Shown here: positions 43,540 to 52,519 of the stretch, piece by piece
Numbering within the stretch: position 1 is the stretch's first letter
How the letters are laid out: each line of letters begins with the position of its first letter
DNA from: Candidatus Formimonas warabiya
GTDB lineage: Bacteria > Bacillota > Dehalobacteriia > Dehalobacteriales > Dehalobacteriaceae
NCBI RefSeq assembly: GCF_002777255.1
Contig: NZ_CP017634.1
Span: 5,902,903 to 5,966,902, forward strand
Direction of reading: 5' to 3'
DNA length: 64,000 nucleotides
The notes under the pieces: generated by a model
What the model saw: the letters and a program-made list of their open reading frames with translations, nothing else
Databases searched by the model: none
What the model was told of the DNA's origin: nothing
Program-made: the position numbers and the translations under genes

Positions 43540-43657
43540 GCTTAACGGGTGCAAAGATTCGCAAAAACAGATAGTTTTTTGTTTGCTTTCCATTGCATTG
43601 TGGACCTTTTTATCCCTAAAAAGCCTTGATTTTCGTGCTATCCATGTTTCTAAATTT

Positions 43658-43673
43658 TGGCATGGGAATTGCT
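43658..43673 (+). promoter_or_regulatory. Sigma-54 promoter of the oxidoreductase/MttB-5 operon
   Basis: TGGCATGGGAATTGCT, full consensus match, 92 bases before the TTG start of the first gene. Confidence 0.9.
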
Positions 43674-43765
43674 TATGATTGTAATTTGAAAAGATTTTTT
43701 GATGAATCATTTATTTATTGGCACGGTTTATATTCATCAGAAAAATTTGAAAGGAGGGAAAGACA

Positions 43766-44077
43766 TTGCGTATATCTGAACACCCGATCTTGGAGTTTCC
43801 TCAAAAAAAGGAGGTTACGTTTTCCTTTGAAGGACAGACACTGACCGGATTGGAAGGAGAGCCCATCGCTTCTGCTCTGCATGCCAACGGAGTGAAGGTT
43901 TTACGGCATAGCCCGGAGGATCATCGTGCGAGGGGGTTTTTCTGTGCGATTGGCAACTGTTCATCTTGTTATATGGAAGTGAATGGGGAACCAAATGTGA
44001 GAGTGTGCGTGGAAGAATTAAAAGAAGGGATGGTAGTAAAAAGGCAGGAAGGTAAAGGAAAATTTACGCGGAGGTGA
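43766..44077 (+). CDS. Small [2Fe-2S] protein of an amine/amino-acid dehydrogenase
   Basis: 103 residues from TTG 43766 after AAAGGAGGG. It carries a plant-type [2Fe-2S] motif (FFCAIGNCSSCYMEVNG plus a later VRVCVEE Cys). This is the HcnA / sarcosine-oxidase-alpha N-terminal type of small subunit found with the following flavoproteins in proline, hydroxyproline and sarcosine dehydrogenases. It passes electrons between flavin subunits. 4 bases from the next gene. Confidence 0.85.
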   Translation: MRISEHPILEFPQKKEVTFSFEGQTLTGLEGEPIASALHANGVKVLRHSPEDHRARGFFCAIGNCSSCYMEVNGEPNVRVCVEELKEGMVVKRQEGKGKFTRR

Positions 44078-44081
44078 TGAA

Positions 44082-45155
44082 ATGAAGACTACCGAAATTG
44101 CCATTGTCGGCGGGGGACCGGGAGGAATGTGCGCAGCACTGGTGGCGGCAAACCAAGGGGCAAAGGTAACACTTTTTGACAGTGCCAAAATTCTTGGGGG
44201 ACAATTGATCAAACAGACCCACCGGTTTTTCGGGTCGGAAAAAGAACATGCCGGAACCCGTGGGATCCAAATTTGCGCCATGCTGGAAGGAGAAATCCGT
44301 AAGAACGAAAATATTGATCTTCACTTGGATGCAACTGTGGTGGCGGCTTATGAAAATAAAGTAATAGCTTATGAAGAAGGCGACAAGTATGAGAAGATGG
44401 CTTGTAAAAAGATCATAGTAGCAGCCGGGGCTTCAGAAAAAATGTTGGCTTTTATGAATAACGACTTGCCGGGTGTTTATGGAGCGGGAGCAGTTCAAAC
44501 TTTAATGAATGTGCATGGAGTAATTCCCGGGCAGAAAGTATTGATGATAGGATCAGGAAACATTGGCTTAATCGTATCCTATCAATTAATGCAGGCAGGG
44601 GTAAAGGTTGAGGCCATTATTGAAGGAGCCCCCGCCATTGGTGGATATAAGGTTCATGCCAGCAAAGTACGCCGGATGGGAGTACCCATTTTAACCTCTC
44701 ATACTATTCTGGAAGCATATGGTACAGAATGTGTGGAGGGGGCAATTATCTGCCGGTTGGACGAAAAATGGGATCCTGTTCCCGGCACGGAAAAACGGAT
44801 AGATGTTGATGTAATCTGTTTATCTGTAGGACTATCTCCATTAACAGAGTTATTGTGGCAGGTAGGATGTAAAATGAAATACATTCCTTCCCTTGGGGGT
44901 TACGTTCCGGCGAGAGATGAAAATCTCGAGACCACAGTTTCCGGCTTTTATGTGGCGGGAGATGCCTCAGGAGTGGAAGAGGCCAGCGCCGCTATGATCG
45001 AAGGAAAAATTGCCGGTTTGGCGGCAGCAGCGTCACTAGGTTATGACCGGCATTATGGCACTCTAAGAAAAGAATACTTGGACGATATCTGGGTTTTACG
45101 TTCGGGACCGGTGGGAGAAAAAATTAGACAAGGCCTGCAAATCCTTGCGGAATAG
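44082..45155 (+). CDS. FAD/NAD(P)-dependent oxidoreductase subunit (HcnB/SoxA-like)
   Basis: 357 residues. FAD-binding motif IVGGGPGGMCAALVAA at the N-terminus, a second dinucleotide motif MIGSGNIGLIVSYQL (~150) and a closing FYVAGDASGVEEASAAMIEG flavin motif (~288). The family resembles the alpha flavoprotein of heteromeric amino-acid and sarcosine dehydrogenases. Together with the four adjacent redox genes it should oxidise an N-methyl or cyclic amine. Confidence 0.87.
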   Translation: MKTTEIAIVGGGPGGMCAALVAANQGAKVTLFDSAKILGGQLIKQTHRFFGSEKEHAGTRGIQICAMLEGEIRKNENIDLHLDATVVAAYENKVIAYEEGDKYEKMACKKIIVAAGASEKMLAFMNNDLPGVYGAGAVQTLMNVHGVIPGQKVLMIGSGNIGLIVSYQLMQAGVKVEAIIEGAPAIGGYKVHASKVRRMGVPILTSHTILEAYGTECVEGAIICRLDEKWDPVPGTEKRIDVDVICLSVGLSPLTELLWQVGCKMKYIPSLGGYVPARDENLETTVSGFYVAGDASGVEEASAAMIEGKIAGLAAAASLGYDRHYGTLRKEYLDDIWVLRSGPVGEKIRQGLQILAE

Positions 45156-45166
45156 GGGGTGAAGAA

Positions 45167-45661
45167 GTGTTTGATAAAACAGGAGTAGCTTCCCCGGAAA
45201 TGATTAAGGGGATTTTACCCAGCGAAGAAAGGCGGAAGAAGGGGCCTTATGCGGTTTTTGAATGTTTTCAGGAGATTCCCTGCAATCCCTGTTATACATC
45301 CTGCAAAGTTGGTGCGGTAGAAGAAATGAAAGATATCAATCATCTTCCTAAAGTGAATTACGAGAAATGTACCGGCTGTGGGGTTTGTGTGAGTAATTGC
45401 CCGGGACTGGCCATTTTTGTGATTGATGAAACCTACAGTGAAAATGAAGCGACGATTAAGATTCCCTATGAGCTGGTTCCCTTGCCCCAATTTGGCCAGA
45501 TTGTAGATGCTTTGGACCGGGAAGGCCAAGTGATCGGAAAAGGCCGGGTCCTCAAGGTGCAGAACTCCAAAGCCTTAAACAAGACCAACGCCGTTACCAT
45601 TGCGGTGCTGAAAGACCAGGCCATGTTGGTAAGACACATTGGATTGGGGGGAAACCGATGA
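45167..45661 (+). CDS. [4Fe-4S] ferredoxin-type subunit
   Basis: 164 residues, GTG start after a GGGGGTGAAG site. One standard cluster motif is visible (CTGCGVCVSNCPG, ~67-79) and an N-terminal cysteine group (CNPCYTSC, ~40-47) could hold a second cluster. Probably the electron relay of the dehydrogenase complex. Overlaps the next gene by 4 bases. Confidence 0.85.
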   Translation: MFDKTGVASPEMIKGILPSEERRKKGPYAVFECFQEIPCNPCYTSCKVGAVEEMKDINHLPKVNYEKCTGCGVCVSNCPGLAIFVIDETYSENEATIKIPYELVPLPQFGQIVDALDREGQVIGKGRVLKVQNSKALNKTNAVTIAVLKDQAMLVRHIGLGGNR

Positions 45662-45945
45662 GCGAGAAAGGAAAAACCTATTTATGCCGGTGTGAGGATA
45701 TCACCTTGGAAGAGATACAGCAGGCACTGAAAGATGGGGCCGAAAGCTTTGAAGACCTAAAAAGGATCACCCGCTGTACGATGGGGCCGTGCCAGGGAAA
45801 AACCTGCAGGAACCTGATTATGCAAGAAATAGCCAAAGCTAAAGGAATTAAACCGGGAGAGGTAGATGTTCCTACCTATCGAGCGATCGCAAAACCGGTG
45901 AAACTGGGGAAACTTGCCGGAGCGGGAGGTGAAAATAATGCGTAA
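45658..45945 (+). CDS. BFD-like [2Fe-2S] protein
   Basis: 95 residues with the four-cysteine layout of the bacterioferritin-associated-ferredoxin domain: CRCEDIT near the start and CTMGPCQGKTC (~41-51). Such domains often sit in, or next to, HcnB-type flavoproteins. Here it is a separate gene. Overlaps the ferredoxin gene (ATGA) and the next gene by 8 bases. Confidence 0.85.
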   Translation: MSEKGKTYLCRCEDITLEEIQQALKDGAESFEDLKRITRCTMGPCQGKTCRNLIMQEIAKAKGIKPGEVDVPTYRAIAKPVKLGKLAGAGGENNA

Positions 45946-47080
45946 AAGTGCAGATGTGGTGGTGATCGGCGGCGGTACGGTAGGCTGCGCTACGGCGTAC
46001 TATATCGCCAAGAAAGGGATCAAAAATGTAGTGCTTTTAGAAAAAGAATGTCTCACGATTGGCAGCACGGGCAGATGCGGGGCCGGAATCAGACAAATGT
46101 GGGGTACGGAAATGAACTGTCTGATTTCCCGGGGAAGCTGCGAGTTGTTTAAACAAATTGGTGAGGAATCCGGTTACGGGGATATTGAATTCGAACAGAG
46201 AGGCTATCTGTTGATCACATACCGGGAAGACCGGGCGGAAATGTTAAATAAAAATCTGGACCTGCAACACCGGCTAGGGATTAGCGCCCAGCGGCTGACG
46301 CCGGAAGAAGCCAAAGAACTTGTGCCCCAATTAAATATAGAAGGGTTAGTTGGTGCTTTTTACGGACCGGAGGACGGATTTATCAACCCATTTAAAGCCA
46401 CGTATGCCTATGCGCACGGGGCAAAAAAACTTGGGGCAGAAATCAACCAATATACCGAAGTGGTGGGATTTGAAACCGAGGGAAGGCAAATTACCGGAGT
46501 AGTCACGAATAAAGGGACCATCGCAACCAATACCGTGATCAATGCGGCGGGTCCTCAGGTCAAGTTAATCGGCCGGATGCTGGGCATGAACCATCCCGTC
46601 GAACCGGAACGGCACCAGATTCTAATTACCGAACCGATGGAGCACATGATGGATCCGATGGTGATGTCTTTTGACCACAGTTCGTACTGCCAACAAGTGC
46701 GTCATGGCGGATTCCTGATGGGATTTGGCCATCCCCATGAGCCGAAAGGAATTAATTTTGCCAATTCACCCGAATTCATGGAAGATATGGCGAAAAAAAT
46801 AATTTATCAGTTGCCCTTTTTAAAAGATATCCGGGTGGTCAGACAATGGGCCGGCCATTACGATACCTCCCCTGATGCCCAGCCCATCCTGGGAAAGGTT
46901 CCGGAATATGACGGTTACCTAATTGCCTGTGGATGCGGGAAAGGTTTTATGCTGGCACCGATGATCGGACAAATGATGAGTGAATTCTTGATGGGAGAAA
47001 AGTCCATCATTGACATCAATATTTTAAATGTAGAACGTTTTGCCAAAGGTGAACTGATCCTGGAACCTGCTGTAGTATAA
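45938..47080 (+). CDS. FAD-dependent amine oxidase/dehydrogenase subunit (SoxB/HcnC-like)
   Basis: 380 residues from the ATG at 45938 after GGGAGGTG; an ATG at 45914 is less well placed. DAO-family flavoprotein: VVIGGGTVGCATAYYIA at the N-terminus, STGRCGAGIRQMWG (~41-54), and the C-terminal CGKGFMLAPMIGQ flavin contact. It most likely removes hydride from the N-C bond of sarcosine, dimethylglycine, N-methylproline or a similar secondary or tertiary amine. MttB-5 follows in the same operon, fitting a route in which a quaternary amine is demethylated first and its product oxidised by this complex. Confidence 0.88.
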   Translation: MRKSADVVVIGGGTVGCATAYYIAKKGIKNVVLLEKECLTIGSTGRCGAGIRQMWGTEMNCLISRGSCELFKQIGEESGYGDIEFEQRGYLLITYREDRAEMLNKNLDLQHRLGISAQRLTPEEAKELVPQLNIEGLVGAFYGPEDGFINPFKATYAYAHGAKKLGAEINQYTEVVGFETEGRQITGVVTNKGTIATNTVINAAGPQVKLIGRMLGMNHPVEPERHQILITEPMEHMMDPMVMSFDHSSYCQQVRHGGFLMGFGHPHEPKGINFANSPEFMEDMAKKIIYQLPFLKDIRVVRQWAGHYDTSPDAQPILGKVPEYDGYLIACGCGKGFMLAPMIGQMMSEFLMGEKSIIDINILNVERFAKGELILEPAVV

Positions 47081-47167
47081 AGAATATACGTTATAGAGAT
47101 GTATAAAAAATATGAAAGAATGTTAAGGCAAATAATAAACTGAAATCATGAGAGAGGTGTCATTATT

Positions 47168-48616
47168 ATGTATGCTGCATATGCGGGTCGGCAGCTCCGT
47201 CTATTTAATGATTCAGAGGTAAATGCCATCCATGAGGGAGTTGTCAGACTTTTAGAAGAAGTCGGTATGAAGGTTAAAAGCAAACAAGCTTTTGAAATTT
47301 TTGAAAAGGGCGGGGCAATTGTTGATCCTGCCACGGAAATTGTAAAAATACCCCGGGCGATGCTGGAAAAGGCTATTAAAACAGCCCCGTCCAAAGTAAC
47401 CATTTACGGTCGAAATGAAAAACATGATGCGGTTTTGGAAAAAGACCGGGTCCACTTCGGTACCGGGGGGACCGTATGTTATGCCCTGGATTTTGAAACG
47501 GGCGAAAGAAGACCTACCATCACCCATGATGTCCGGGATTTGGCCCGGCTGGTGGATACTCTGGATAATATTGCTTTCTATGTCATCCATACTTATCCGG
47601 CTGACGTCCGGGAAGATGATGTTGACGTGAACCGTTTTTACTGGGCCATCACGAATACCACAAAACCGATTATGGGCGGCATGTATACCATGAAAGGGCT
47701 GCGCGAAGCCATCAAAGTATCCGAAATGGTGGCGGGCGGTGCGGACAAACTGCGGGAGCGTCCCTTTGTCTCCTTCATTACCCTCATGGTTAGTCCTCTG
47801 GTGATGGACTGGCTTTATACCGATTTTCTGATTGAAGTGGCAAGTAAGGGACTGCCTTTAGCGGTACCTTCCGAGCCTTTAGCCGGCGCTACCTCGCCGG
47901 TTACCCTGGCGTCCACCATTACCATCAACCTGGCCGAATCGCTGGCCGGATTAACCCTCACCCAGTTGGTGAACCCCGGGACTCCTGCTCTGATCGGGAC
48001 TACCTCCAGCATTATGGACATGAATACCGGGACCTATGTGGCCGGGGCGATTGAATCATCATTGATCAATATCGGTATTGCTCAGATGGCGCAATACTAT
48101 GACCTGCCCCTTTATGCCACGGGAGGCCAGTCCGATGCTAAATTAAACGACTGCCAGGCGGGTTACGAAAGCGCATCACAAGCTATGGTTCTGGGACTGT
48201 CCGGGGCTAACTGGATTCATGATGCCGCCGGTCTTCTCGAATGCTGTACAACAATATCCTATGAAAAAACCGTGATTGATAACGAAATCCTGGGCAATGT
48301 ACTGAGAGTGCTCCGGGGAGTAGAAGTTAATGAAGATTCTTTGGCTATTGATGCGATTAAAGAAGTTGGGCCGGCGGGTAACTTTTTGGCTCACGAGCAT
48401 ACGGCCTCCCACTTTAGAAGCGAGTTCCTGATTCCCAAGGTATCGGACCGGTGGAACCGGATCACCTGGAATGAAAAAGGCAGCCTGGATACGCATGCCC
48501 GGGCCCATAAGATAGCGGAAAAGATCCTGAGAGAGCATAGAGCCGAGCCTATTGATCGGCAGATTCAGGCGGAAATCCGCCGGATGTTTCCGGCTATTAA
48601 AGGGCAAGACCTGTAA
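47168..48616 (+). CDS. MttB-superfamily corrinoid methyltransferase 5
   Basis: 482 residues; ATG after AGAGAGGTG. Family marks are VNAIHEGVVRLLEEVGM, the AGATSPVTLAS loop (~243), QSDAKLNDCQAGYES (~323) and VGPAGNFLAHEHT (~402). No TAG codon in frame. The last gene of the operon starting at 43766, 87 bases after the flavoprotein. By context its substrate is a quaternary amine whose demethylated product suits the flavin dehydrogenase (for example proline betaine or glycine betaine); this is inference. Confidence 0.91.
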   Translation: MYAAYAGRQLRLFNDSEVNAIHEGVVRLLEEVGMKVKSKQAFEIFEKGGAIVDPATEIVKIPRAMLEKAIKTAPSKVTIYGRNEKHDAVLEKDRVHFGTGGTVCYALDFETGERRPTITHDVRDLARLVDTLDNIAFYVIHTYPADVREDDVDVNRFYWAITNTTKPIMGGMYTMKGLREAIKVSEMVAGGADKLRERPFVSFITLMVSPLVMDWLYTDFLIEVASKGLPLAVPSEPLAGATSPVTLASTITINLAESLAGLTLTQLVNPGTPALIGTTSSIMDMNTGTYVAGAIESSLINIGIAQMAQYYDLPLYATGGQSDAKLNDCQAGYESASQAMVLGLSGANWIHDAAGLLECCTTISYEKTVIDNEILGNVLRVLRGVEVNEDSLAIDAIKEVGPAGNFLAHEHTASHFRSEFLIPKVSDRWNRITWNEKGSLDTHARAHKIAEKILREHRAEPIDRQIQAEIRRMFPAIKGQDL

Positions 48617-48661
48617 AATAACAAATTTTAGTCTAATCGGTTTTTAACCCCCATATTGAGG

Positions 48662-48690
48662 CAGCGCCGCATTCTGCCAGTGCGGCGCTG
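48662..48690 (+). terminator. GC-rich hairpin after MttB-5
   Basis: CAGCGCCGCA / TGCGGCGCTG, 9-base loop, followed by TCTATTTAT. Ends the oxidoreductase/MttB-5 operon. Confidence 0.78.
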
Positions 48691-48915
48691 TCTATTTATA
48701 AAGGATCAGGGTATTTGGCGATATCTTGCTTTTTTTTGCACCAAATTCGGCGCCGGATCATGTAAAAAATAGTTTCAAAAGACAATTATAAAAACTCTTT
48801 TATAAAAGGCGGGTTTATTTTTGACATTCATTCATGGCTTGCACTATTTTGCATTCATTTATTTTTGTGCGCCTAAATACTATGTCATATAAGGAAATCA
48901 GAATTTGCATGTTTT

Positions 48916-48931
48916 TGGCACAGTTTTTGCG
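48916..48931 (+). promoter_or_regulatory. Sigma-54 promoter of regulator R4
   Basis: TGGCACAGTTTTTGCG matches the -24 box and the TTGC core of the -12 box. It is about 53 bases before the R4 GTG start, so this activator gene too is under sigma-54 control. Confidence 0.85.
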
Positions 48932-48983
48932 ATTTAAATTATTTTTATGTAACATGCTTTTTTCTAGCAGGAGGTAACCAAAG

Positions 48984-50465
48984 GTGTCCACTTTAAAATT
49001 AAAGGATTTATGCCATAAGGAATTATTGAAAGAAAAAATTCCTAAAGAAGCTTTGGAAGATAACAGTCAAATTATTAAAGAAATAGATGAAAAAATAAAT
49101 TTAAGCATAAAATATGAAAATATATTGAATTCAATTGATGAAGGAGTCTACGTTGTTGATACGGAGGGTTTTTTATTATTCTATAATCCTGCTTTAGAAA
49201 AATTGGAAGGATTTAACCACTGGAGTGTCCTGGGAAAGCATGTTACTGAAATATATCCTTTGGATTGGGAGACAAGCCTTCTCTTGAAAGTGATTATCAC
49301 CGGTAAGCCTATTCTAGACTATTATCAGGAATATTTTGTTAATGACAGACCAATAAGTATAATTTGTAACACCGTACCTGTTTATGCCAACGGTGTAGTT
49401 ATAGGAGCTGCTTCGATCGTCAGAGATTTCTCCAGATTCAAGGAAATGGTGGAAAAGAACCTTGATCTTCAGGAAAAATTAATTAATAGGAATAATAGGA
49501 GTGGGAATAAGTCCCATGATAAAGATATTTACTTTTCTTTTAGACAGATCATTGGGGAAAACACTTCTCTGAAAGAGTGTATAAAATGGGGTGAGGCGGC
49601 GGCTAAGACAGAATCTCCGGTCTTTATCTATGGTGAAACAGGGACTGGAAAAGAACTGTTTGCACAGAGTATTCATCTGGAAAGTCCCCGATCCAAGGGA
49701 CCTTTTCTTGGACTGAACGTGGCAGCCATTCCTGAGACATTACTGGAAGGAATACTTTTTGGTACATCAAAAGGGGCCTTTACCGGGGCAATAAATCGGG
49801 TCGGTATGCTCGAACAGGCAAACTCCGGGACATTATTCTTAGATGAAATTAATTCTATGCCCATAGCTTTACAGGCTAAGCTGCTTAGGGTTTTAGAAGA
49901 AAAGAAAATCAGACGCTTAGGCGATAATGAAGTTATTCCTGTGGACGTTAGGATCATTAGCAGTTGTAATGTGGACCCTACTGAAGCTATTGAAAAAGGT
50001 CAACTAAGAAGCGATTTGTTTTATCGTCTTGCCGTGGTCTATCTTACTATTCCTCCTTTGCGTGAGCGTATGGATGATTTGGAGATGCTTGCCGATGCCT
50101 TTATTCAACAATATAATCACTTGTTTAAGATGCATATCAAGGGTTTAAGTGATGAGGTGCTTGCAGCGTTTCGAAGTTATCATTGGCCAGGTAACATCAG
50201 ACAACTGAAACATTGTATAGAATGCGCTATGAACGTGGTATCTAAAGATACAAACTTAATTGATATTGAAAATTTGCCTAAATATTTGAGATTTTCTCCG
50301 GGAAATATTCAAAATTCTGTTTTCACCGAAATAGAAGATTCCGAAAAAAACCGGATCAAAATTGCCTTGAAGAAGAATAACGGGAATATTGCCCGGGCGG
50401 CTGTTGAATTGGGGGTTAGTAGACAAAATTTGCAGTATCGAATAAAAAAATATAATCTAAAATAA
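48984..50465 (+). CDS. PAS-AAA+-Fis sigma-54-dependent activator (R4)
   Basis: 493 residues from GTG 48984 after GCAGGAGGTAACC. It is a close paralogue of R3: same PAS segment (NSIDEGVYVVDTEGF), GETGTGKE, GAFTGA and Fis-type C-terminus (NIARAAVELGVSRQNLQYRIKKYN). The two differ most in residues 10-40 and in the linker after PAS. PAS residues such as YYQEYFVNDRPISIICNTVPVY are shared, so both may sense similar ligands. Tandem with R5 and upstream of MttB-6. Confidence 0.93.
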   Translation: MSTLKLKDLCHKELLKEKIPKEALEDNSQIIKEIDEKINLSIKYENILNSIDEGVYVVDTEGFLLFYNPALEKLEGFNHWSVLGKHVTEIYPLDWETSLLLKVIITGKPILDYYQEYFVNDRPISIICNTVPVYANGVVIGAASIVRDFSRFKEMVEKNLDLQEKLINRNNRSGNKSHDKDIYFSFRQIIGENTSLKECIKWGEAAAKTESPVFIYGETGTGKELFAQSIHLESPRSKGPFLGLNVAAIPETLLEGILFGTSKGAFTGAINRVGMLEQANSGTLFLDEINSMPIALQAKLLRVLEEKKIRRLGDNEVIPVDVRIISSCNVDPTEAIEKGQLRSDLFYRLAVVYLTIPPLRERMDDLEMLADAFIQQYNHLFKMHIKGLSDEVLAAFRSYHWPGNIRQLKHCIECAMNVVSKDTNLIDIENLPKYLRFSPGNIQNSVFTEIEDSEKNRIKIALKKNNGNIARAAVELGVSRQNLQYRIKKYNLK

Positions 50466-50766
50466 ACTTCTTTTATTTAGATCACAGGAGAGACATTTTG
50501 TAAATGGTATTGTTTGCGTTTTTTTTGATAGAGTAACCTATGCGTGATAGAAGAAAAGCTTTTGATCTTAATTCTCTGTCGGTTGATAGGTTAGATATAT
50601 TTTATTCATTGAACATTTTTTACGTAAATAATTAACAGAATGCCGATTGATTAAAAGGGAATGGAGCATTTTCTATCGAATTTAGTATTATTGAATTTAG
50701 CGTTTATGTCTAATTAAAATTGCATCATGTGTGGAATCATAAATGTGATACGATTGAGGTGATGGC
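50466..50766. other. Intergenic region between R4 and R5
   Basis: 301 A/T-rich bases. No sigma-54 site and no strong hairpin was found. A weak housekeeping-type promoter is possible (TTGAAT around 50690 with an A/T-rich -10 region about 17-18 bases on). Confidence 0.5.
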
Positions 50767-52221
50767 ATGAAGACCAGATTCAATGAGATCATAAATCAAT
50801 ATCCGTTTTTTCCCGATATCTTAGATAACATTGATGTGGCCGTATACTTTTGTGATGTTAATGGCCGTCTGCTCTATATCAATAAAGTGGCAGAGCGGCT
50901 GGATGGGTATACCAACAAAGAACTTTATGGTCGCACCGTAGGAGAGGCCTATGGCTTAGATGAGAAAACAAGCCCGATGTTAATGGCATTGACTACGGAA
51001 AAACCTGTGGTGGATAAACCTTTTCGCTATAATGTTAATGGGCGGGAGGTTTATCAGATTTGTAATGCTCGTTCCGTTTTTTTTGAGGGGAAAAAAGTGG
51101 GGGCATATACCATCCAAAAAGATGTGACCCAGCTAATGGAGGTTATAGAACAAAATATCAGCCTTCAAAAAAAAATATTTTTGCCAAATGCGGATAATTC
51201 CGTGGAATCTCACAAAGATATCATGGGTATTGACCGTCTTATTGGGGAGCATTATCTTTTTAAGGAATGCAAGGAAATGGCGATAAGGGCGGCAAGAAGC
51301 GATTCCCCAATTCTTCTCACCGGAGAAACGGGTAGCGGCAAAGAACTATTTGCGCGCTGCATTCATGAAAATAGTAAGAGAAAAGAAGGTCCATTTCTCG
51401 CAATAAATTGTGCAGCTATTCCGGAAACCTTGCTGGAGAGCATTCTCTTTGGTACTTCCAAGGGTATCTATACAGGGGCAGTGGAACGGAAAGGTCTTTT
51501 TGAAGAGGCTGAAGGTGGTACGTTGTTTTTGGACGAAATCAATTCCATGCCTCTCTTTTCCCAGTCGAAGCTGCTTCGGACTTTGGAGGAAAAAGAAATT
51601 CAACATCTTGGGAGTAAAGAGCGAATCAAGATCAATACTCGTATTATCAGCAGCAGCAATGTTTCTCCGCAGGATGCAATCAGCAAAGAACAGATCCGGG
51701 AAGACCTTTTTTATCGATTGGCAGTAGTGCATATCGTCATCCCTAATTTGGCTAGTCGCAAAAGCGACATATTCTTACTAACCAACCATTTTATTACACT
51801 TTTTAACGAGCGCTTCCAAAAACAAATTATTGGTCTCGATGATGAAGTTCTACGTTTCTTTTTGGATTTTTCTTGGCCTGGAAATGTCCGTCAGCTGAAG
51901 CATTGTTTAGAAGCGGCAATGAACCTTGTTACTGATGAGGACCGGAAAATTGGATGGAAGCATTTACCGGCTTATCTGCTATCCGGAAATAATGTCACCA
52001 CAGGTGGTTACCGTCAGAAAGAGACAATTGTTAAACCGATAAATAATGAATATTCTAAGCCGGACAGTATTGACGTCTTTTCATATATTTTGGAGAAAGA
52101 AAAAGAGGAGATCATCAAGGCTTTGATGGAGAACCACGGGAATGTCTCGAAAACCGCGAAACAATTGGGGATGCACCGCCAGTCTTTGATCTATCGGATA
52201 AAAAAATATAATATCAAATAA
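50767..52221 (+). CDS. PAS-AAA+-Fis sigma-54-dependent activator with altered contact loop (R5)
   Basis: 484 residues; ATG 6 bases after TTGAGGTG. PAS domain ~18-130 (DILDNIDVAVYFCDVNGRLLYIN). The AAA+ domain has Walker A GETGSGKE and Walker B GTLFLDEIN. The sigma-54 contact loop reads GIYTGA instead of GAFTGA. Fis-type HTH at the end (NVSKTAKQLGMHRQSLIYRIKKYN). More distant from R3/R4. It is directly before the sigma-54 promoter of MttB-6 and so probably regulates MttB-6 and perhaps the BCCT carrier. Confidence 0.92.
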   Translation: MKTRFNEIINQYPFFPDILDNIDVAVYFCDVNGRLLYINKVAERLDGYTNKELYGRTVGEAYGLDEKTSPMLMALTTEKPVVDKPFRYNVNGREVYQICNARSVFFEGKKVGAYTIQKDVTQLMEVIEQNISLQKKIFLPNADNSVESHKDIMGIDRLIGEHYLFKECKEMAIRAARSDSPILLTGETGSGKELFARCIHENSKRKEGPFLAINCAAIPETLLESILFGTSKGIYTGAVERKGLFEEAEGGTLFLDEINSMPLFSQSKLLRTLEEKEIQHLGSKERIKINTRIISSSNVSPQDAISKEQIREDLFYRLAVVHIVIPNLASRKSDIFLLTNHFITLFNERFQKQIIGLDDEVLRFFLDFSWPGNVRQLKHCLEAAMNLVTDEDRKIGWKHLPAYLLSGNNVTTGGYRQKETIVKPINNEYSKPDSIDVFSYILEKEKEEIIKALMENHGNVSKTAKQLGMHRQSLIYRIKKYNIK

Positions 52222-52254
52222 CTAGTAAAAAACATAGTAAAAATCATCTGTTTT

Positions 52255-52279
52255 AAACCATCCGTTAACGGATGGTTTT
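52255..52279 (+). terminator. Palindromic terminator after R5
   Basis: AACCATCCGTTAACGGATGGTT (52256-52277) is a perfect 22-base palindrome followed by TTG. It could be a terminator or a symmetric protein site. Confidence 0.6.
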
Positions 52280-52444
52280 GTGCTTTATCAGACCCTAAAT
52301 AGTTTTAAATTCAATTAAACTACCGGAAATATTTTATAAAAAATATTAAACAAAATTAGACAGTTATATTGATTTATAAACTATATTGGACAAACTTTTT
52401 TATCGAGGAGTGGGAAACTTAGCATCATATTTGGGTTTTTTAAA

Positions 52445-52460
52445 TGGCATGTATCTTGCT
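52445..52460 (+). promoter_or_regulatory. Sigma-54 promoter of MttB-6
   Basis: TGGCATGTATCTTGCT, full consensus match, 60 bases before the MttB-6 ATG. Confidence 0.9.
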
Positions 52461-52519
52461 TTAACAAAAAGCTATAGTAAAAAAAGCAGTTGTAAAAGAC
52501 GTTTAAGGAGGTTGCAGCC

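Larger units (their letters stand above)
43423..43765. other. Intergenic region before the amine-dehydrogenase operon
   Basis: About 340 bases holding the R3 terminator, a second hairpin, a GGTGCAAA site (43548-43555) and the sigma-54 promoter at 43658. No gene is supported here. Confidence 0.7.
48617..48983. other. Intergenic region before regulator R4
   Basis: About 370 bases holding the MttB-5 terminator (48662), a TTTGCACC site (48735-48742), an A/T-rich stretch and the sigma-54 promoter at 48916. Confidence 0.7.
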
